Shown here one piece after another: positions 44,418 to 52,345 of a stretch of 64,000 nt of DNA. The DNA is taken from assembly GCF_013167215.1 (NCBI RefSeq), contig NZ_JABJWY010000024.1:62001-126000 (forward strand). The letters are read 5' to 3'. Under the pieces are notes generated by a model that ran no database searches, was not told the origin of the DNA, and saw only the letters and a program-made list of their open reading frames with translations. Position 1 is the stretch's first letter, and each line of letters opens with the position of its first letter. This stretch comes from Sphingobacterium prati (GTDB taxonomy: Bacteria > Bacteroidota > Bacteroidia > Sphingobacteriales > Sphingobacteriaceae). The translations under genes and the position numbers were made by a program.

Positions 44418-45758
44418 ATGAATATTAAATCAAGCGTACTAAAAGCAGGTTTGTACTTGGTCGTTTGTTTCATTACAACTTTTAGCAATTTAACATACGG
44501 TCAAGACAGTATATCGACCAAAAAGATCAATATCGAAACATTATTTGCGCTCGCGATACACAATCATCCCAATTTAGCTGTTTCAAAAGCTGCTGTTGAT
44601 GTCGCTAAACAGAAGACTGCGGTGGCAAAATTGAAAACATTACCTGAGCTCAATGCATCAGCTTCGGCATTTTACCTAGGTGATGCTGCGCTGATTGAAA
44701 AGAATTTATCAGGTTCTGAAAAGGTCCCTCTCCCCCATTTCGGAAATAACTATTCCTTAGAAGCCAAAGAGCTTATCTGGAAAGGCGGAATGATCAAAAA
44801 CACTATTAAAGCATCTTCTTTAGGGGAAGAACTAGCGGAACTGGATCACCTAAATGAAGAACAAGACATCAAAATTTTGGTATTGGGATACTATCTGGAT
44901 CTCTTTAAACTCGGCAATCAAGAGCAGGTTTACAATCAAAATATTGAACTCGCCCAAAAGAGGCTAGAACTGACCGAAAAACTGTATAAGCAGGGAATGA
45001 TCACTAAGAATGATGTCATAAGAAATCAACTGCAAATCTCCGAACTGCGACTTACCAAGGAAGTCATCCAAAATAATATGCGTATCCTCAATGACGAACT
45101 TATCGTTGCGCTGGGATTGCCAGAAGGCACGGTAATCAAACCCGATGGTTCTATTTTAAAAGCACACTTCCAGCCGCAGGATCTAACGACATTAAAACAA
45201 GCGGCTTACACATCAAATCCCGCTATTCAGCTTGCTGCAAAAGAAACTGAGCTTCTTTACACCGAAAAAGATATAACGAAATCTGAAAAATCACCCGCAC
45301 TTAGCATTTTCGCCGGAAACGAGCTGGTAAAACCAATCACCAATGTTATGCCTGTCATTGACAAATATATGAATACATGGAATGTCGGTATTTCACTCAG
45401 TTACAACATCGCGTCTTTATATTCGACGAGCAAAAAGCTAAAATTAAACGATTTGCAGATTGAAAAAAACAAGAAATATGAACTCGCTCTGAAACAAAAG
45501 GCCAGTGTCGCTGTTAATAATGCATACATTAAATACAATGAGGCTTACGCTCAACGCAATACACTTGAGTACAACAAAGCACTTGCGGACGAGAACTATC
45601 GTATTATTGAGAAAAAGTATTTGAACCAATTGGCACTTATAGTCGACATCATGGACGCTTCCAATTCAAAACTCGAAGCGGAACTGAAATATACAAATGC
45701 TGAAATCAATATTGTGTATGCATATTACAAACTTTTGAAAGAGACAGGAAAGATCTAA
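44418..45758 (+). CDS. TolC-family outer-membrane efflux protein (orphan)
   Basis: A 446-residue TolC-like protein with signal peptide to about LTYGQ. It has the two-fold TolC repeat: HNHPNLAVSKAAVDVAKQK and SNPAIQLAAKETELLYTEK, each followed by long coiled-coil helices. The AraC regulator precedes it, but no adaptor or inner-membrane pump follows; the next gene is HdeD-like. In related genomes this arrangement usually continues with EmrA/EmrB-type genes, so the operon looks truncated. I chose ATG 44418 (MNIKSSVL) over an upstream ATG at 44385. Confidence 0.9.
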   Translation: MNIKSSVLKAGLYLVVCFITTFSNLTYGQDSISTKKINIETLFALAIHNHPNLAVSKAAVDVAKQKTAVAKLKTLPELNASASAFYLGDAALIEKNLSGSEKVPLPHFGNNYSLEAKELIWKGGMIKNTIKASSLGEELAELDHLNEEQDIKILVLGYYLDLFKLGNQEQVYNQNIELAQKRLELTEKLYKQGMITKNDVIRNQLQISELRLTKEVIQNNMRILNDELIVALGLPEGTVIKPDGSILKAHFQPQDLTTLKQAAYTSNPAIQLAAKETELLYTEKDITKSEKSPALSIFAGNELVKPITNVMPVIDKYMNTWNVGISLSYNIASLYSTSKKLKLNDLQIEKNKKYELALKQKASVAVNNAYIKYNEAYAQRNTLEYNKALADENYRIIEKKYLNQLALIVDIMDASNSKLEAELKYTNAEINIVYAYYKLLKETGKI

Positions 45759-45865
45759 TCTGCTTCCTTGCCTAATTTAATCAGTTTTATATATGTAGGG
45801 CCTCATTAAGTAATTAATGGGGTTTCTTTGATTATTGTTTTATTACAAATAATTTAATCAATATT

Positions 45866-46501
45866 ATGGCAAATTCATTCTTAAAAACGATTAGATCGTC
45901 GGTTAAAAATTGGTACATTCCGCTTATTGTTGGGCTCCTTTTGATTTTATTGGGTTTCTACACCATATCTACACCTATAGCGTCCTTTCTCGCATTGGCC
46001 ATTCTATTTTCTTGGTCGTTTATTGCTTCTGGGATATTGGAAATAATTTTTGCATTACAAAATAAGAATGAAGTTGATGGCTGGGGATGGTATCTTACCG
46101 GTGGGATCCTTTACGCCATATTTGGGATTTTACTGATTGCCAATCCCCTGTTATCGGCAAGTACATTGGCTTTCATTGTTGGATTTTATGCTCTTTTCAA
46201 ATCATTTCAATTATTGTCCTTCTCCTTTGATCTAAAAAACTACGGGAGTAATTCATGGGGCTGGATTACTTTATTCGCCGTACTAGGTATTATTTTTAGC
46301 TTTATTTTACTTTGGAACCCACTTTTCGCCGGTTTATCCCTGGTAATATGGACAGGGATGGCAATTAGTATCGTCGGCTTTGCTGCTTGTGTTTTAGCCT
46401 TTCAATTAAAAAATTTAAAAGATATACCAGGTAGACTTCCCAATGAGTGGAAAGAACGATACGAGAAACTAAAGGAAGAGTTTGAGCAATATAATAAATA
46501 A
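45866..46501 (+). CDS. HdeD-family (DUF308) membrane protein
   Basis: A 211-residue protein with six hydrophobic helices in two similar halves (LIVGLLLILLGFYTISTP, SFIASGILEIIFAL). The second half repeats as WITLFAVLGIIFSFILLWNP and AISIVGFAACVLAF. This matches HdeD, whose E. coli member contributes to acid resistance. The acidic C-terminal tail ends in LKEEFEQYNK. A long hairpin follows. It is monocistronic by position. Confidence 0.85.
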   Translation: MANSFLKTIRSSVKNWYIPLIVGLLLILLGFYTISTPIASFLALAILFSWSFIASGILEIIFALQNKNEVDGWGWYLTGGILYAIFGILLIANPLLSASTLAFIVGFYALFKSFQLLSFSFDLKNYGSNSWGWITLFAVLGIIFSFILLWNPLFAGLSLVIWTGMAISIVGFAACVLAFQLKNLKDIPGRLPNEWKERYEKLKEEFEQYNK

Positions 46502-46530
46502 TAGGACCTCCTAATAATAATTTATTACTG

Positions 46531-46580
46531 GAAAATAAAGAATAAAACCAACATGAAAAATGGTTTTATTCTTTATTTTC
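46531..46580. terminator. 20-base-arm hairpin overlapping the cyclophilin gene end
   Basis: Perfect 20-base inverted repeat (46531-46550 / 46561-46580) with a 10-base loop. It lies 29 bases after the HdeD stop and its right arm includes the cyclophilin gene's stop codon and last codons, so it can end both convergent transcripts. AT-rich (arm contains only 4 G/C), so stability comes from length. Confidence 0.7.
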
Positions 46581-47207
46581 TACAATACTGAAAGGTACCT
46601 TCCGCAAAGGAAAATCTTGTTTATCAGTTTTCACACGACTTATCTCAAAAATGACATCTAGTCCTTGATATATCTCACCAAATACGGTAAAATCATGATC
46701 AAGTCTAGGCTGTCCACCATGATTAAGATATTCCGCGCGCTGTTCATTGCTATATTTTATACCTTTTTTTATTTCCAAACTATCAAGATCTGCAGCAACA
46801 ATATTTTTTCCAACAACAAAATAAATCTGGTCAAGGAAAGAGGCCTTTTCCGGATTACCATCGCGTCCCGCTCCCAGTGCTCCTATTTTGTGAAAAGCAC
46901 GTTTATCAAATTCCGCTGCCAACCGAGGTTTACGTTTCAAAGGATCAGCAGCTTCCCTCTTTTCGATATCTATATCATGTTCGCCACCCTGCACAACAAA
47001 ATTTTCAATTATACGGTTAAACAAAGCATTTTGATATACACTATCATTTATCGACCTTAACATTAAGTCACGATGTTTTGGAGTAAAATCATATAATACA
47101 ACCTTAAATTCTCCAAATGCAGTTTTAAATAATAGGCGTTTTGACTGTGCATAGCTACTGCTCGCCCAAATCAAAAACAAAGTCATAATTAACAGGATTT
47201 TCTTCAT
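46566..47207 (-). CDS. secreted cyclophilin-type peptidyl-prolyl isomerase
   Basis: A 213-residue protein with signal peptide (MKKILLIMTLFLIWASSSYAQ) and a cyclophilin domain: FGEFKVVLYDFTP, ALFNRIIENFVVQGGEHD (the family RxxxxFxxQgGd region) and FTVFGEIYQGLDVIFEI. An insertion between the two contains KREAADPLKRKPRLAAEFD and the GALGAGRDGNPEKASF loop. It would assist folding of envelope proteins. Start at 47207, since the frame further upstream is not signal-peptide-like. Confidence 0.9.
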   Translation of the reverse strand: MKKILLIMTLFLIWASSSYAQSKRLLFKTAFGEFKVVLYDFTPKHRDLMLRSINDSVYQNALFNRIIENFVVQGGEHDIDIEKREAADPLKRKPRLAAEFDKRAFHKIGALGAGRDGNPEKASFLDQIYFVVGKNIVAADLDSLEIKKGIKYSNEQRAEYLNHGGQPRLDHDFTVFGEIYQGLDVIFEISRVKTDKQDFPLRKVPFSIVENKE

Positions 47208-47271
47208 CAGCTTGTTCAAAATTTGACATAAAAATACATTTAATTTCAATTCGAAGAAATTTGTTTATTAC

Positions 47272-47279
47272 TATATTTG
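47272..47279 (+). promoter_or_regulatory. -7 element upstream of the MgrA/YghZ-like reductase
   Basis: TATATTTG fits TAnnTTTG and sits 19 bases before the ATG at 47299. The -33 region is not clear. Confidence 0.35.
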
Positions 47280-47298
47280 GATTAAACAATTCAAATTT

Positions 47299-48336
47299 AT
47301 GCAATATATCCCCCATCCCGATCGCTACGAAAATATGATATATAATCGTTGTGGTAAATCCGGGCTCCAATTACCAGCGATTTCCTTAGGCCTCTGGCAC
47401 AACTTTGGAAACGACACGGCTCATCAAACCAAAATTGATATCTGTACGACGGCTTTTGATCTGGGAATCACACATTTCGATCTAGCCAATAACTACGGAC
47501 CGCCCCCAGGTAGCGCAGAAATTGCATTCGGACAAATCCTTAAACAACAGTTTGCGGGGTACCGTGATGAGCTGATCATTTCATCAAAAGCAGGTTATCA
47601 TATGTGGGACGGCCCCTATGGCGAATGGGGTAGCAGGAAGTACATTATTTCAAGCTGTGATCAATCGTTAAAACGTCTAGGAACAGATTACGTTGACATT
47701 TTTTATTCACATCGCTTTGATCCAAACACTCCGTTAGAGGAAACCATGATGGCACTGGATCAACTCGTGCGAAACGGAAAAGCCCTTTATATCGGTATTT
47801 CATCCTACAATTCGCAACGCACCAAGGAAGCCTATGCAATACTGAAAACTTTGGGGACACCATTTATTATTCATCAACCGAGTTATTCCATGCTGAATCG
47901 GTGGGTTGAATCCGATGGTCTATTAGACACCCTGGATGAGATTGGTATTGGCTCAATTGTTTTCTCACCACTTGCCCAAGGGATGTTAACCGATAAATAT
48001 TTACACGATATTCCCGAAAATAGCAGGGCTTCCCAATCAAAATCATTGCAGACCAAATTCCTCAGTGAAGAAAACCGAAAAAATATCCAGGCACTCCATG
48101 CCATTGCACAACGTAGAGGACAGACCTTAGCACAAATGGCCATCGCATGGGTTTTTCGAAAACAACAGGTAACTTCTGCTCTTATTGGTGCGTCCAGACC
48201 ACAACAGGTCATCGATTGTGTCGGATCGCTCAAAAATCTATCATTCACCGCAGAAGAAATCCACGAAATTGATCTCTATGCAAAAGACGGACATATTAAT
48301 ATCTGGACCCAATCCGCAGAGATTGACAAAGGCTAG
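47299..48336 (+). CDS. aldo/keto reductase, MgrA/YghZ-like (L-glyceraldehyde-3-phosphate reductase type)
   Basis: A 345-residue AKR14-type reductase. Markers: YNRCGKSGLQLPAISLGLWHNFG, ITHFDLANNYGPPPGSAE (Asp/Tyr), SSKAGYHMWDGPYGEWGSRKY (Lys; given here in part) and FYSHRFDPNTPLEE (His). PSYSMLNRWVESDGLL and SALIGASRPQQV complete the family. The E. coli homologue detoxifies L-glyceraldehyde-3-phosphate and methylglyoxal. Expected to be cytoplasmic. Confidence 0.93.
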   Translation: MQYIPHPDRYENMIYNRCGKSGLQLPAISLGLWHNFGNDTAHQTKIDICTTAFDLGITHFDLANNYGPPPGSAEIAFGQILKQQFAGYRDELIISSKAGYHMWDGPYGEWGSRKYIISSCDQSLKRLGTDYVDIFYSHRFDPNTPLEETMMALDQLVRNGKALYIGISSYNSQRTKEAYAILKTLGTPFIIHQPSYSMLNRWVESDGLLDTLDEIGIGSIVFSPLAQGMLTDKYLHDIPENSRASQSKSLQTKFLSEENRKNIQALHAIAQRRGQTLAQMAIAWVFRKQQVTSALIGASRPQQVIDCVGSLKNLSFTAEEIHEIDLYAKDGHINIWTQSAEIDKG

Positions 48337-48361
48337 ATCAATGTGTACATGGTTTTAAAAT

Positions 48362-48403
48362 AAAAGGCATATAGGTTATTATTCAATAATCAATATGCCT
48401 TTT
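48362..48403 (+). terminator. terminator after the MgrA-like gene
   Basis: Stem AAAAGGCATAT / ATATGCCTTTT, perfect 11 bases, 20-base loop. It also lies 36 bases past the stop codon of the convergent DUF1697 gene, so could act on both. Confidence 0.7.
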
Positions 48404-48438
48404 CAATGTTAAGATGCCTTAAATGGAACTATTATTGC

Positions 48439-48966
48439 CTAATTCATGATCTTCAGAATTTTCTCAAATGTATTTACATTCCGACTTGTAAATTTATCTT
48501 TCAGACTTTTCTTCCCCAGTATTTTTCCAAATGTTGAATCTAATGTATTCCCTTTGGGCACCTGCCAATAAAATACGCCATTAACCACTTCGCCCTTTTC
48601 ATCCTCTGCTTTGGTGCTGTTATTAAATTCATTCATGAGCATTTCTTCTACCCCCGGCAAACCTACAAAAGCATAAATATGAAAATCATCATGTTTTTCA
48701 AAAGGAATATTATCCTTCAAGAGCACAATTTCTTCTTGCAGTTTAATGAACAAAAAAGCTTCGTAAGAAAAATAGCTGGACATAGCAGCTTCTAAAATGG
48801 GCTTAAGGTCGCCCACAAGTCGGTCCGAATAAAAAATGATATTCCCAGAGGCCAATACAGAGCTTACCTGATCCATACCGGTATCTTTAAACACCCGGCA
48901 CACATCAACCATTTTCATATTGGTTCCCCTTACATTTACACCACGCAGAAAAGCACAATATCTCAT
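48439..48966 (-). CDS. DUF1697 domain protein
   Basis: A 175-residue cytoplasmic protein of family DUF1697: start RYCAFLRGVNVRGTNMKM, VLASGNIIFYSD, HIYAFVGLPGVEEM and SRNVNTFEKILKIM at the end. Function not established; the fold is ferredoxin-like. It is 13 bases from the ATL gene and may be co-transcribed with it. Confidence 0.88.
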   Translation of the reverse strand: MRYCAFLRGVNVRGTNMKMVDVCRVFKDTGMDQVSSVLASGNIIFYSDRLVGDLKPILEAAMSSYFSYEAFLFIKLQEEIVLLKDNIPFEKHDDFHIYAFVGLPGVEEMLMNEFNNSTKAEDEKGEVVNGVFYWQVPKGNTLDSTFGKILGKKSLKDKFTSRNVNTFEKILKIMN

Positions 48967-48979
48967 AATTTATAATTTT

Positions 48980-49276
48980 TCAAAGTTCATCCATCGGATT
49001 CCAAAATATCTTCTTAAAATCCTTGATCCTAAGATTATTTATTACAACACCTTCGTCCTCTAGTTTGATCTGAAATTCCGGAACCGATAAAACTCCTCCG
49101 CTCGAAATCACCCTATGGGCAGGCACATCCCCAGGACAACCACCCATTGCCTTTCCAACATGACGGGAATGGTTCGGATACCCTAAAGCTTTAGCAATCG
49201 CACCATAAGTTGAAACACGCCCTTTTGGGATCAATCTCACCAGGTCGTACACCTGTTTTTTGAATATTTCGTCCAT
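48980..49276 (-). CDS. alkyltransferase-like protein (ATL), MGMT family without the active cysteine
   Basis: A 98-residue protein of the O6-methylguanine methyltransferase fold. VYDLVRLIPKGRVSTYGAIAKALGYPNHSRHVGKAM is the DNA-binding helix-turn-helix (in short words: VSTYGAIAKALGYPNHSRHVG). The PCHR active motif is PAHR, so the alkyl-accepting Cys is replaced by Ala. ATL proteins bind alkylated guanines without repairing them and hand the site to nucleotide excision repair. I start at 49276 (MDEIFKKQ); upstream residues are not family-like. Confidence 0.9.
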   Translation of the reverse strand: MDEIFKKQVYDLVRLIPKGRVSTYGAIAKALGYPNHSRHVGKAMGGCPGDVPAHRVISSGGVLSVPEFQIKLEDEGVVINNLRIKDFKKIFWNPMDEL

Positions 49277-49495
49277 ATCTTTCTTATTAGGCTCTCTTAA
49301 TCCTATAAATTTCAGAGATAACTTCGGATTGCCAACTATCTCACATCTACCAACTATATTGAAGATACGAAAAAAACACCTTATAATGCTTTCTACGTCA
49401 ATAATAGCACATCCATAAATACCATTTATCATGCTTAGATTATAAGGGACAAGGTCAATTTGGCTATATTGAAAATAAAATATACGCACAAAAAA

Positions 49496-49525
49496 AACAG
49501 CATTAATCATATGATTAACGCTGTT
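49496..49525 (-). terminator. terminator after tRNA-Arg
   Basis: Stem AACAGC-A-TTAATCAT / ATGATTAA-C-GCTGTT with a single A/C mismatch and a nearly absent loop; on the minus strand followed by TTTTTTTTGTG. It ends the tRNA-Arg transcript. Confidence 0.75.
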
Positions 49526-49539
49526 TTTTATATTTTTCG

Positions 49540-49613
49540 TACGCCAATCAGGATTCGAACCTGAGACCGTCGGTTTAGAAAACCGATGCTCTATCCAGCT
49601 GAGCTATTGGCGC
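49540..49613 (-). tRNA. tRNA-Arg (anticodon TCT)
   Basis: Reads on the minus strand as a complete cloverleaf: acceptor GCGCCAA with TTGGCGT (G1-U72 wobble), D-arm GCTC...GAGC, anticodon stem TCGGT/ACCGA with loop TTTCTAA, and T-arm TCAGG-TTCGAAT-CCTGA. The CCA end is not encoded. It stands alone between the ATL gene and yceI. Confidence 0.95.
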
Positions 49614-49758
49614 GTCGCTTTCGGTAATGCAAAAGTAGACATTTGTTCAACAATTCCAAAATATCACTTGCTTTTTTTTGCGGTTTTTCAATAACTAATT
49701 GCTTTTCAATAAGATTATTTTATTGATCTAGGTCAAACAAAAATATAAATCTCGCTGT

Positions 49759-49766
49759 TACCTTTG
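49759..49766 (+). promoter_or_regulatory. -7 element of the yceI promoter
   Basis: TACCTTTG matches TAnnTTTG and sits 30 bases before the YceI ATG. The -33 TTG is not at the expected distance, so this is a partial match. Confidence 0.4.
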
Positions 49767-49796
49767 TGTTATTAAACAAAAGAAAACACAAAAATT

Positions 49797-50315
49797 ATGG
49801 CACAAGGAAAATGGGAATTAGACGCTGCACATAGCGAGATAGAATTCAAAGTAAAACACATGATGATTACAAATGTTAAAGGAAACTTTAACAGTTTTAA
49901 AGTGGATCTTGATACAGAAGATGATACTTTTGAGAATGCACTTGCGAAAGTAACTATTGATACAGCGTCAATCAATACACGAAATGAACAACGTGATGGA
50001 CACCTAAAAAGTGGTGATTTTTTTGATGTGGAAAAATATCCTGCAATCACATTTGAGGCAACAAGTTTAGCTAATGAACAAATTAAAGGAAATCTGACTA
50101 TACGTGACGTGACCAGACCTGTGGTATTTGACTTGGAATATGCAGGTATACAAAAAGACCCTTGGGGAAATACCAAAGCTGGGTTTATCGTAGAAGGCAA
50201 GATCAAACGCTCGGAATTTGGACTGAACTGGAATGCGGCTTTAGAAACTGGTGGTGTTATGGTGAGTGACGAAGTAAAATTTAGTGCTGATATACAGTTT
50301 ATAAAAGCCAAATAA
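49797..50315 (+). CDS. YceI family lipid-binding protein
   Basis: A 172-residue YceI/TT1927b-type lipocalin-like barrel. WELDAAHSEIEFKVKHMMITNVKG at the start (in pieces: DAAHSEIEFKVKHM), DTASINTRNEQRDGHLKSGDFF, YPAITFEAT and LTIRDVTRPV are hallmarks. Members bind isoprenoid lipids such as polyprenyl chains. This version has no signal peptide, unlike the periplasmic E. coli protein, so it is probably cytoplasmic. A tRNA-Ser promoter begins 22 bases after its stop. Confidence 0.93.
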   Translation: MAQGKWELDAAHSEIEFKVKHMMITNVKGNFNSFKVDLDTEDDTFENALAKVTIDTASINTRNEQRDGHLKSGDFFDVEKYPAITFEATSLANEQIKGNLTIRDVTRPVVFDLEYAGIQKDPWGNTKAGFIVEGKIKRSEFGLNWNAALETGGVMVSDEVKFSADIQFIKAK

Positions 50316-50336
50316 GAACTATTTCAGAAATAAAAT

Positions 50337-50366
50337 TTGGCAGGAGAGCAAAAAATCGTACTTTTG
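50337..50366 (+). promoter_or_regulatory. promoter of tRNA-Ser
   Basis: TTGG at 50337, 19 bases from TACTTTTG (50359-50366), fits the TTTG-N19-TAnnTTTG consensus closely. The tRNA begins 5 bases after the -7 box. Confidence 0.65.
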
Positions 50367-50370
50367 TCGC

Positions 50371-50455
50371 GGAGAGTTGGCAGAGTGGTCGAATGCGGCG
50401 GTCTTGAAAACCGTTAACTGTCACAGGTTCGGGGGTTCGAATCCCTCACTCTCCG
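50371..50455 (+). tRNA. tRNA-Ser (anticodon TGA)
   Basis: Acceptor GGAGAGT pairs with ACTCTCC; anticodon arm GCGGTCTTGAAAACCGT contains loop CTTGAAA, giving anticodon TGA; the long variable arm (TAACTGTCACAGGTTC region) is typical of serine tRNAs; T-arm GGGGGTTCGAATCCCTC. Discriminator G. The CCA is not encoded beyond GCA. Confidence 0.96.
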
Positions 50456-50458
50456 CAG

Positions 50459-50488
50459 AAAAGCCTTTCATTTCAGAAAGGCTTTTTT
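50459..50488 (+). terminator. terminator after tRNA-Ser
   Basis: Stem AAGCCTTTC / GAAAGGCTT with a 6-base loop and a TTTTCATTT tail, directly after the tRNA. Confidence 0.85.
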
Positions 50489-50641
50489 CATTTATTAGGA
50501 TTCGAAGCCGAAGGGCTGGCCCGGGTCCAGACTCTATCATCGCCATCGCGTCCACAAAAAAAATCATTTCGTAATTAGAATTCGCGACTGCAAATACAAT
50601 TAAATTTTGGCGATAGCTTTAAAGGTTAAGAAGGTAATAAA

Positions 50642-50672
50642 AAGGACCAAAATCGTTGAGAATTTGGTCCTT
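50642..50672 (-). terminator. terminator of the signalling operon
   Basis: Stem AAGGACCAAA / TTTGGTCCTT, perfect 10 bases, followed on the minus strand by TTTTATTACC. It lies just past the last receiver gene (stop at 50679). Confidence 0.8.
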
Positions 50673-50678
50673 AGTAAG

Positions 50679-51047
50679 TCAATTGACAATATACTTCTTA
50701 ACAATATTTTCCAGGTCATCTAAGTCAAATGGCTTGGCCAAGAAATCGTCTGCACCTGCACGCACAGCTAATGATTCTATATCATTATTGGCAGATACAT
50801 AAATAACAGGAATATGTTTAAACCTATCATCGCCTTTCAGAAGGCGGGTTGCCTCTACTCCTCCAATATTTGGAATCCAATTATCCATTAAAATAATATT
50901 TGGCTTCGTAGATTCAACTTTTTGAATAATATCATGTGAAGTCTCGGACACTTCAACATGAAAACCCAAATCCGTCAGCACTACTGTTATGACCTCTAAA
51001 ATAATCGTATCATCTTCAAATATCAATACAGTTTTTCTTTTACTCAT
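50679..51047 (-). CDS. single-domain response regulator
   Basis: A 122-residue receiver domain. Acidic pocket FEDD, phosphoacceptor Asp in IILMDNWIP, switch Ser in YVSANND, and Lys in LAKPFDLDD. It is the last gene of the kinase-CheR operon and probably a terminal phosphate acceptor or shuttle. It has a paralogue at 747-1109 with a similar C-terminus. Start at 51047 (MSKRKTVL), since the upstream extension is not receiver-like. Confidence 0.92.
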   Translation of the reverse strand: MSKRKTVLIFEDDTIILEVITVVLTDLGFHVEVSETSHDIIQKVESTKPNIILMDNWIPNIGGVEATRLLKGDDRFKHIPVIYVSANNDIESLAVRAGADDFLAKPFDLDDLENIVKKYIVN

Positions 51048-51120
51048 ATAGATTAGTTTTATGTCCTTATATAGATCCACCATGGCTAAATGTCACGCCT
51101 TTTTTAGCGTAAATCTTATA

Positions 51121-51951
51121 TTATTGCGGGTAAAGTTTTTTCCAAATTTTTTGATCACCAATTGCAGTAAAGTTCTGCTGAATACTTGAGAAACGTATAG
51201 TTTCCTTACTGCCCAGGGCCAAATATCCGAAATTTTCCAAGCTTGCGTCAAATAATTTAAATACACGATCCTGCAAATCTTTATTAAAATAAATCAACAC
51301 ATTTCGGCAAAGAATTAACTGGAAGCTATTAAACGAAGTATCCGACACTAAATTATGGGTTGACAGAATCATTTTTTGTTTCAGCTCGGGATTAAATTTT
51401 GCCCATTCATAATTTGCAGTATAATAATTAGAAAAGTCCTGCTTTCCACCAGATTCGATATAATTTTCAGAAAAGGATTTAATCTGGCTTAATGGATAGA
51501 CCCCTTTACGGGCTATTTCCAAAACCCGTGGGTTAATGTCCGTAGCATAGATTAACGATTTGTGATGTAGATTGGCCTCCTTAAGTAAAATTGCCAAAGA
51601 ATAGGCTTCCTCACCGCTGGAGCATCCTGCAATCCAAATCCGAATCAGTGGATAAGTTCCCAACTGGGGCAAAATCTCTTCGCGCAGCTGTCGGAAAAAC
51701 ATTGGATCTCTAAACATCTCCGTCAAGTTCACCGTAATCTCCTCAACAAAATGTTGTAGAAATTGTGGATCGTCCTTCAACGCAAATCGCAGTTCCGCGA
51801 AACTTGCAAAACGGTCATTCGTCATGATTCGATTAATCCTTCTTTTAATCGATGCTCGACTATATTGTATAAAATCGTAACCATAGCGCTGATAGATATC
51901 TTCCAATAAAATATCTATCTCTTCGTCTTTAATTATATTATGACCTAACAT
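51121..51951 (-). CDS. CheR-type protein-glutamate methyltransferase
   Basis: A 276-residue SAM-dependent methyltransferase of the CheR family. N-terminal helical domain (YGYDFIQYSRASIKRRINRIM), NLTEMFRDPMFFRQLR, SAM motif IWIAGCSSGEEAYSLAILL, ATDINPRVLEIARKGVYP and LILCRNVLIYF are all typical. In Bacteroidota such genes accompany hybrid kinases and usually a CheB partner. Here no cheB and no chemoreceptor gene lie nearby. It ends 73 bases before the last receiver gene and starts 2 bases after the previous one. Confidence 0.93.
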   Translation of the reverse strand: MLGHNIIKDEEIDILLEDIYQRYGYDFIQYSRASIKRRINRIMTNDRFASFAELRFALKDDPQFLQHFVEEITVNLTEMFRDPMFFRQLREEILPQLGTYPLIRIWIAGCSSGEEAYSLAILLKEANLHHKSLIYATDINPRVLEIARKGVYPLSQIKSFSENYIESGGKQDFSNYYTANYEWAKFNPELKQKMILSTHNLVSDTSFNSFQLILCRNVLIYFNKDLQDRVFKLFDASLENFGYLALGSKETIRFSSIQQNFTAIGDQKIWKKLYPQ

Positions 51952-51953
51952 AG

Positions 51954-52325
51954 CTAGATTAATCGTTCGATTTCAGCCAACAATATATCCACATCAATCG
52001 GCTTTGATACATAAGCCTGCGCACCAGCTTCCAGGCATTTTTCTCGATCACCACTCATTGCTTGTGCGGTTACCGCGATAATGGGGAGCTCTTTAATGAC
52101 AGTAGAGTCGCGGATTAAACGAATCGCCTCATATCCATCTATTTCAGGCATCATCATATCCATTAAAATCAATGAAATATTATTCTCAACTTCTAATAAT
52201 TGAATTGCATCTTTTGCCACTGTACAACTGGCGACCTGGTATCCTTTCGTCTTTAAAGTTAAACTCAGTGCAAAAATATTCCGGTTGTCATCATCTACAA
52301 TTAATATTATCTTATTCTGATTCAT
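51954..52325 (-). CDS. response regulator, receiver only
   Basis: A 123-residue receiver. Acidic pocket IVDDDNRNIF, acceptor Asp in LILMDMMMPEIDGYEAI, switch Thr in AVTAQAMSGDREKCLEAG and Lys in YVSKPID. It is strikingly similar to the third receiver at the C-terminus of the hybrid kinase encoded just upstream (shared DMMMPE-DGYE, PIIAVTA, GDREKC, SKP-D). This suggests a gene duplication giving a diffusible copy of that domain. Confidence 0.93.
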   Translation of the reverse strand: MNQNKIILIVDDDNRNIFALSLTLKTKGYQVASCTVAKDAIQLLEVENNISLILMDMMMPEIDGYEAIRLIRDSTVIKELPIIAVTAQAMSGDREKCLEAGAQAYVSKPIDVDILLAEIERLI

Positions 52326-52345
52326 TAACCGACGTAATTTCTTAA

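Noticed and set aside
49772..50311. 179-codon frame antisense to yceI
   Set aside because: It mirrors the real YceI reading frame and lacks domains; YceI on the plus strand is clearly the gene.
50371..50455. tRNA-Ser as an integration site (attB)
   Set aside because: No integrase, no direct repeat of the tRNA end, and normal genes continue on both sides.
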